Part shown: positions 5,762-6,705 of the stretch, in pieces
Layout of the letters: each line of letters opens with the position of its first letter
Position numbering within the stretch: the stretch's first letter is position 1
Assembly (NCBI GenBank): GCA_018715105.1
Contig: DVMG01000020.1
Location: forward strand, 1 to 6,705
Direction: 5' to 3'
DNA from: Candidatus Ventricola intestinavium
Lineage (GTDB): Bacteria; Bacillota; Clostridia; Christensenellales; Aristaeellaceae
Length of the DNA: 6,705 nucleotides
The notes under the pieces: generated by a model
Seen by the model: only the letters and a program-made list of their open reading frames with translations
Told to the model about the DNA's origin: nothing
Databases searched by the model: none
Program-made: the position numbers and the translations under genes

Positions 5762-6319
5762 ATGATTACAGCAGGCGATTTCCGTAAGGGCGTGACGATC
5801 GAGTGGGAGGGCGGCGTCTGGACCATCGTCGATTTCCAGCATGTCAAGCCGGGCAAGGGAGCCGCGTTCGTGCGCACCAAGCTCAAAAACGTCATGACCG
5901 GCGCTGTCGTTGAGCGTTCTTTTAACCCGACGGACAAGCAGCCGCGCGCCACCATTGAGACCAAGGAAATGCAGTACGTCTATAACGACGGCGAATTTTA
6001 CTACTTTATGGATCAGGAAACGTTCGAGCAGATTCCGCTGACGCTGGATCAGGTCGAGGATGCGATCCGCTTCATGAAGGAAGAAACCATGGCCACGGTG
6101 CGCTTTTTCAAGGGGAAGGCTTTTTCCGTGGAAGCGCCGAACTTCGTCGTGCTGGAAGTGACGCAGACCGAGCCGGGCTTTAAAGGCGACACCACCAGCA
6201 ACACCACAAAGCCGGCCACGCTGGAGACGGGCTATCAGATCGCGGTGCCGCTGTTTGTCAACATCGGGGATAAGATCCGCGTGGATACCCGCGATGGTTC
6301 CTATATGTCCCGCGCGTGA
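5762..6319 (+). CDS. efp: Translation elongation factor P
   Basis: This 185-residue cytoplasmic protein binds ribosomes stalled at consecutive prolines and stimulates peptide-bond formation; 185 residues is the classic EF-P length. Domain I (about 1-62) begins MITAGDFRKG and carries the loop VKPGKGAAFVRTKLKN, whose tip K32 is the residue post-translationally modified in Firmicutes (5-aminopentanol in Bacillus subtilis). Domain II (about 65-125) contains MQYVYNDGEFYYFMD and the ETFEQI motif. Domain III (about 127-185) has PNFVVLEVTQTEPGFKGDT, followed by NTTKPATLETG and the terminal IRVDTRDGSYMSRA, all strongly conserved in the family. It has its own extended -10 promoter. The CD1247-type gene follows 151 bases downstream with repeat copy B between them; no clear terminator separates the two, so partial co-transcription is possible. 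Confidence 0.98.
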   Translation: MITAGDFRKGVTIEWEGGVWTIVDFQHVKPGKGAAFVRTKLKNVMTGAVVERSFNPTDKQPRATIETKEMQYVYNDGEFYYFMDQETFEQIPLTLDQVEDAIRFMKEETMATVRFFKGKAFSVEAPNFVVLEVTQTEPGFKGDTTSNTTKPATLETGYQIAVPLFVNIGDKIRVDTRDGSYMSRA

Positions 6320-6333
6320 TGCAGGGATCCTGG

Positions 6334-6447
6334 CAGACCGTCGGCAAAACGCTTTTTCCCTTTCGAACGAAGGGGAGAAAAAGATTCCTATAATCCATGA
6401 AAAAAGCAACGCCTGTCATCAATGAAAGCGATGCTTATGTCAACAAA
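6334..6447. repeat. Dispersed intergenic repeat, copy B
   Basis: This is a diverged second copy of the element at 2981-3087. It shares AAACGCTTTT (6347-6356), the 14-base GAGAAAAAGATTCC (6375-6388) and the 27-base right block (6421-6447). Relative to copy A it has about 6 extra bases between the first two blocks and 1-2 small indels after the second. The region 6352-6383 forms a long imperfect hairpin (CTTTTTCCC against GGGGAGAAAAAG) around a CGAACG-like centre. Copy B starts 14 bases after the efp stop and ends 23 bases before the next gene, without the bracketing hairpins of copy A. A chance TATAAT lies at 6389-6394 with no good -35 box; it could help drive the downstream gene, but weakly supported. 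Confidence 0.7.
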
Positions 6448-6470
6448 CTGCATAGAAAGGCGGCCTGAGC

Positions 6471-6705
6471 ATGAATAAGATGGGCGAAAAAGTTTCATAT
6501 CTCAAGGGGCTTGCGGAAGGGCTTGGCATCAATGCGTCCAGCGAGCAGGGCAAGCTGATGCTGGCCATGATCGACACCCTGGAGGCCTTTGCCAGGCAGA
6601 GCGAGGAGACGCAGGAGCGCCTTGATGAGATCTCTCAGTATGTGGAGGAGATCGACAGCGATGTCAGCGACCTGGAAGAGGTTGTCTTTTCCGAGGAAGA
6701 GGACG
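6471..6705 (+). CDS. CD1247 N-terminal-domain protein (N-terminal part)
   Basis: The first 78 codons of a gene that runs off the window. The product starts MNKMGEKVSYLKGLAEGLGI, continues with GKLMLAMIDTLEAFA, then a heptad-rich acidic helix (ETQERLDEISQYVEEIDSDVSDLEE) and an acidic run. This is the pattern of the small Clostridia family named after Clostridioides difficile CD1247: EKv.YLKGLaeGl, GKLll.iid.L, and a coiled-coil segment containing eyveeiD.Dl.dLE. Full members usually have a C-terminal zinc-ribbon-like part, which would lie beyond the window. Function is unknown. The ATG at 6471 follows AGAAAGG (6454-6460) by 10 bases; ATG 6480 is an alternative start, four codons in. It follows efp and repeat copy B. 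Confidence 0.8.
   Translation, partial: MNKMGEKVSYLKGLAEGLGINASSEQGKLMLAMIDTLEAFARQSEETQERLDEISQYVEEIDSDVSDLEEVVFSEEED

Overview
The window reads as a chromosomal segment from a GC-rich, low-GC-lineage-type Gram-positive anaerobe (class Clostridia or a close relative). The basis is the strong AGGAGG-type ribosome binding sites, the Firmicutes-style EF-P with a KPGKGAAF loop, and the CD1247-type gene directly after efp. The genus cannot be fixed from the sequence. All six recognisable genes lie on the plus strand.

Positions 3-2936 hold a carbohydrate ABC importer: the C-terminal part of an extracellular sugar-binding protein, then two permease subunits of the MalF/UgpA and MalG/UgpE types. 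No ATPase gene is visible, so the pair probably uses a shared MsmX/MsmK-type ATPase encoded elsewhere (inference). A perfect 10-bp hairpin sits between the binding-protein gene and the first permease. The first permease has an unusual N-terminal extension of about 160 residues with four predicted membrane helices.

Positions 2937-3262 are non-coding and structured. A roughly 107-bp repeat is bracketed by two near-identical hairpins whose T-tracts point outward on opposite strands. After it come a tandem 17-bp duplication and a purine-rich leader. A second copy of the repeat lies at 6334-6447, between efp and the next gene.

Positions 3263-4324 encode a polytopic membrane protein resembling the acyltransferase-3 group. 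Next comes galM (aldose 1-epimerase, 4502-5581) behind its own sigma-A-like promoter and a palindrome at the predicted transcription start. efp (translation elongation factor P, 5762-6319) follows behind a good extended -10 promoter. The window ends inside a gene for a CD1247 N-terminal-domain protein. The sugar importer and galM fit together as carbohydrate uptake and sugar-anomer conversion. efp and the CD1247-type gene look like a separate housekeeping unit.

The most interesting signal is the two-copy intergenic repeat and its terminator-like brackets. No complete novel defence or mobile system is visible.
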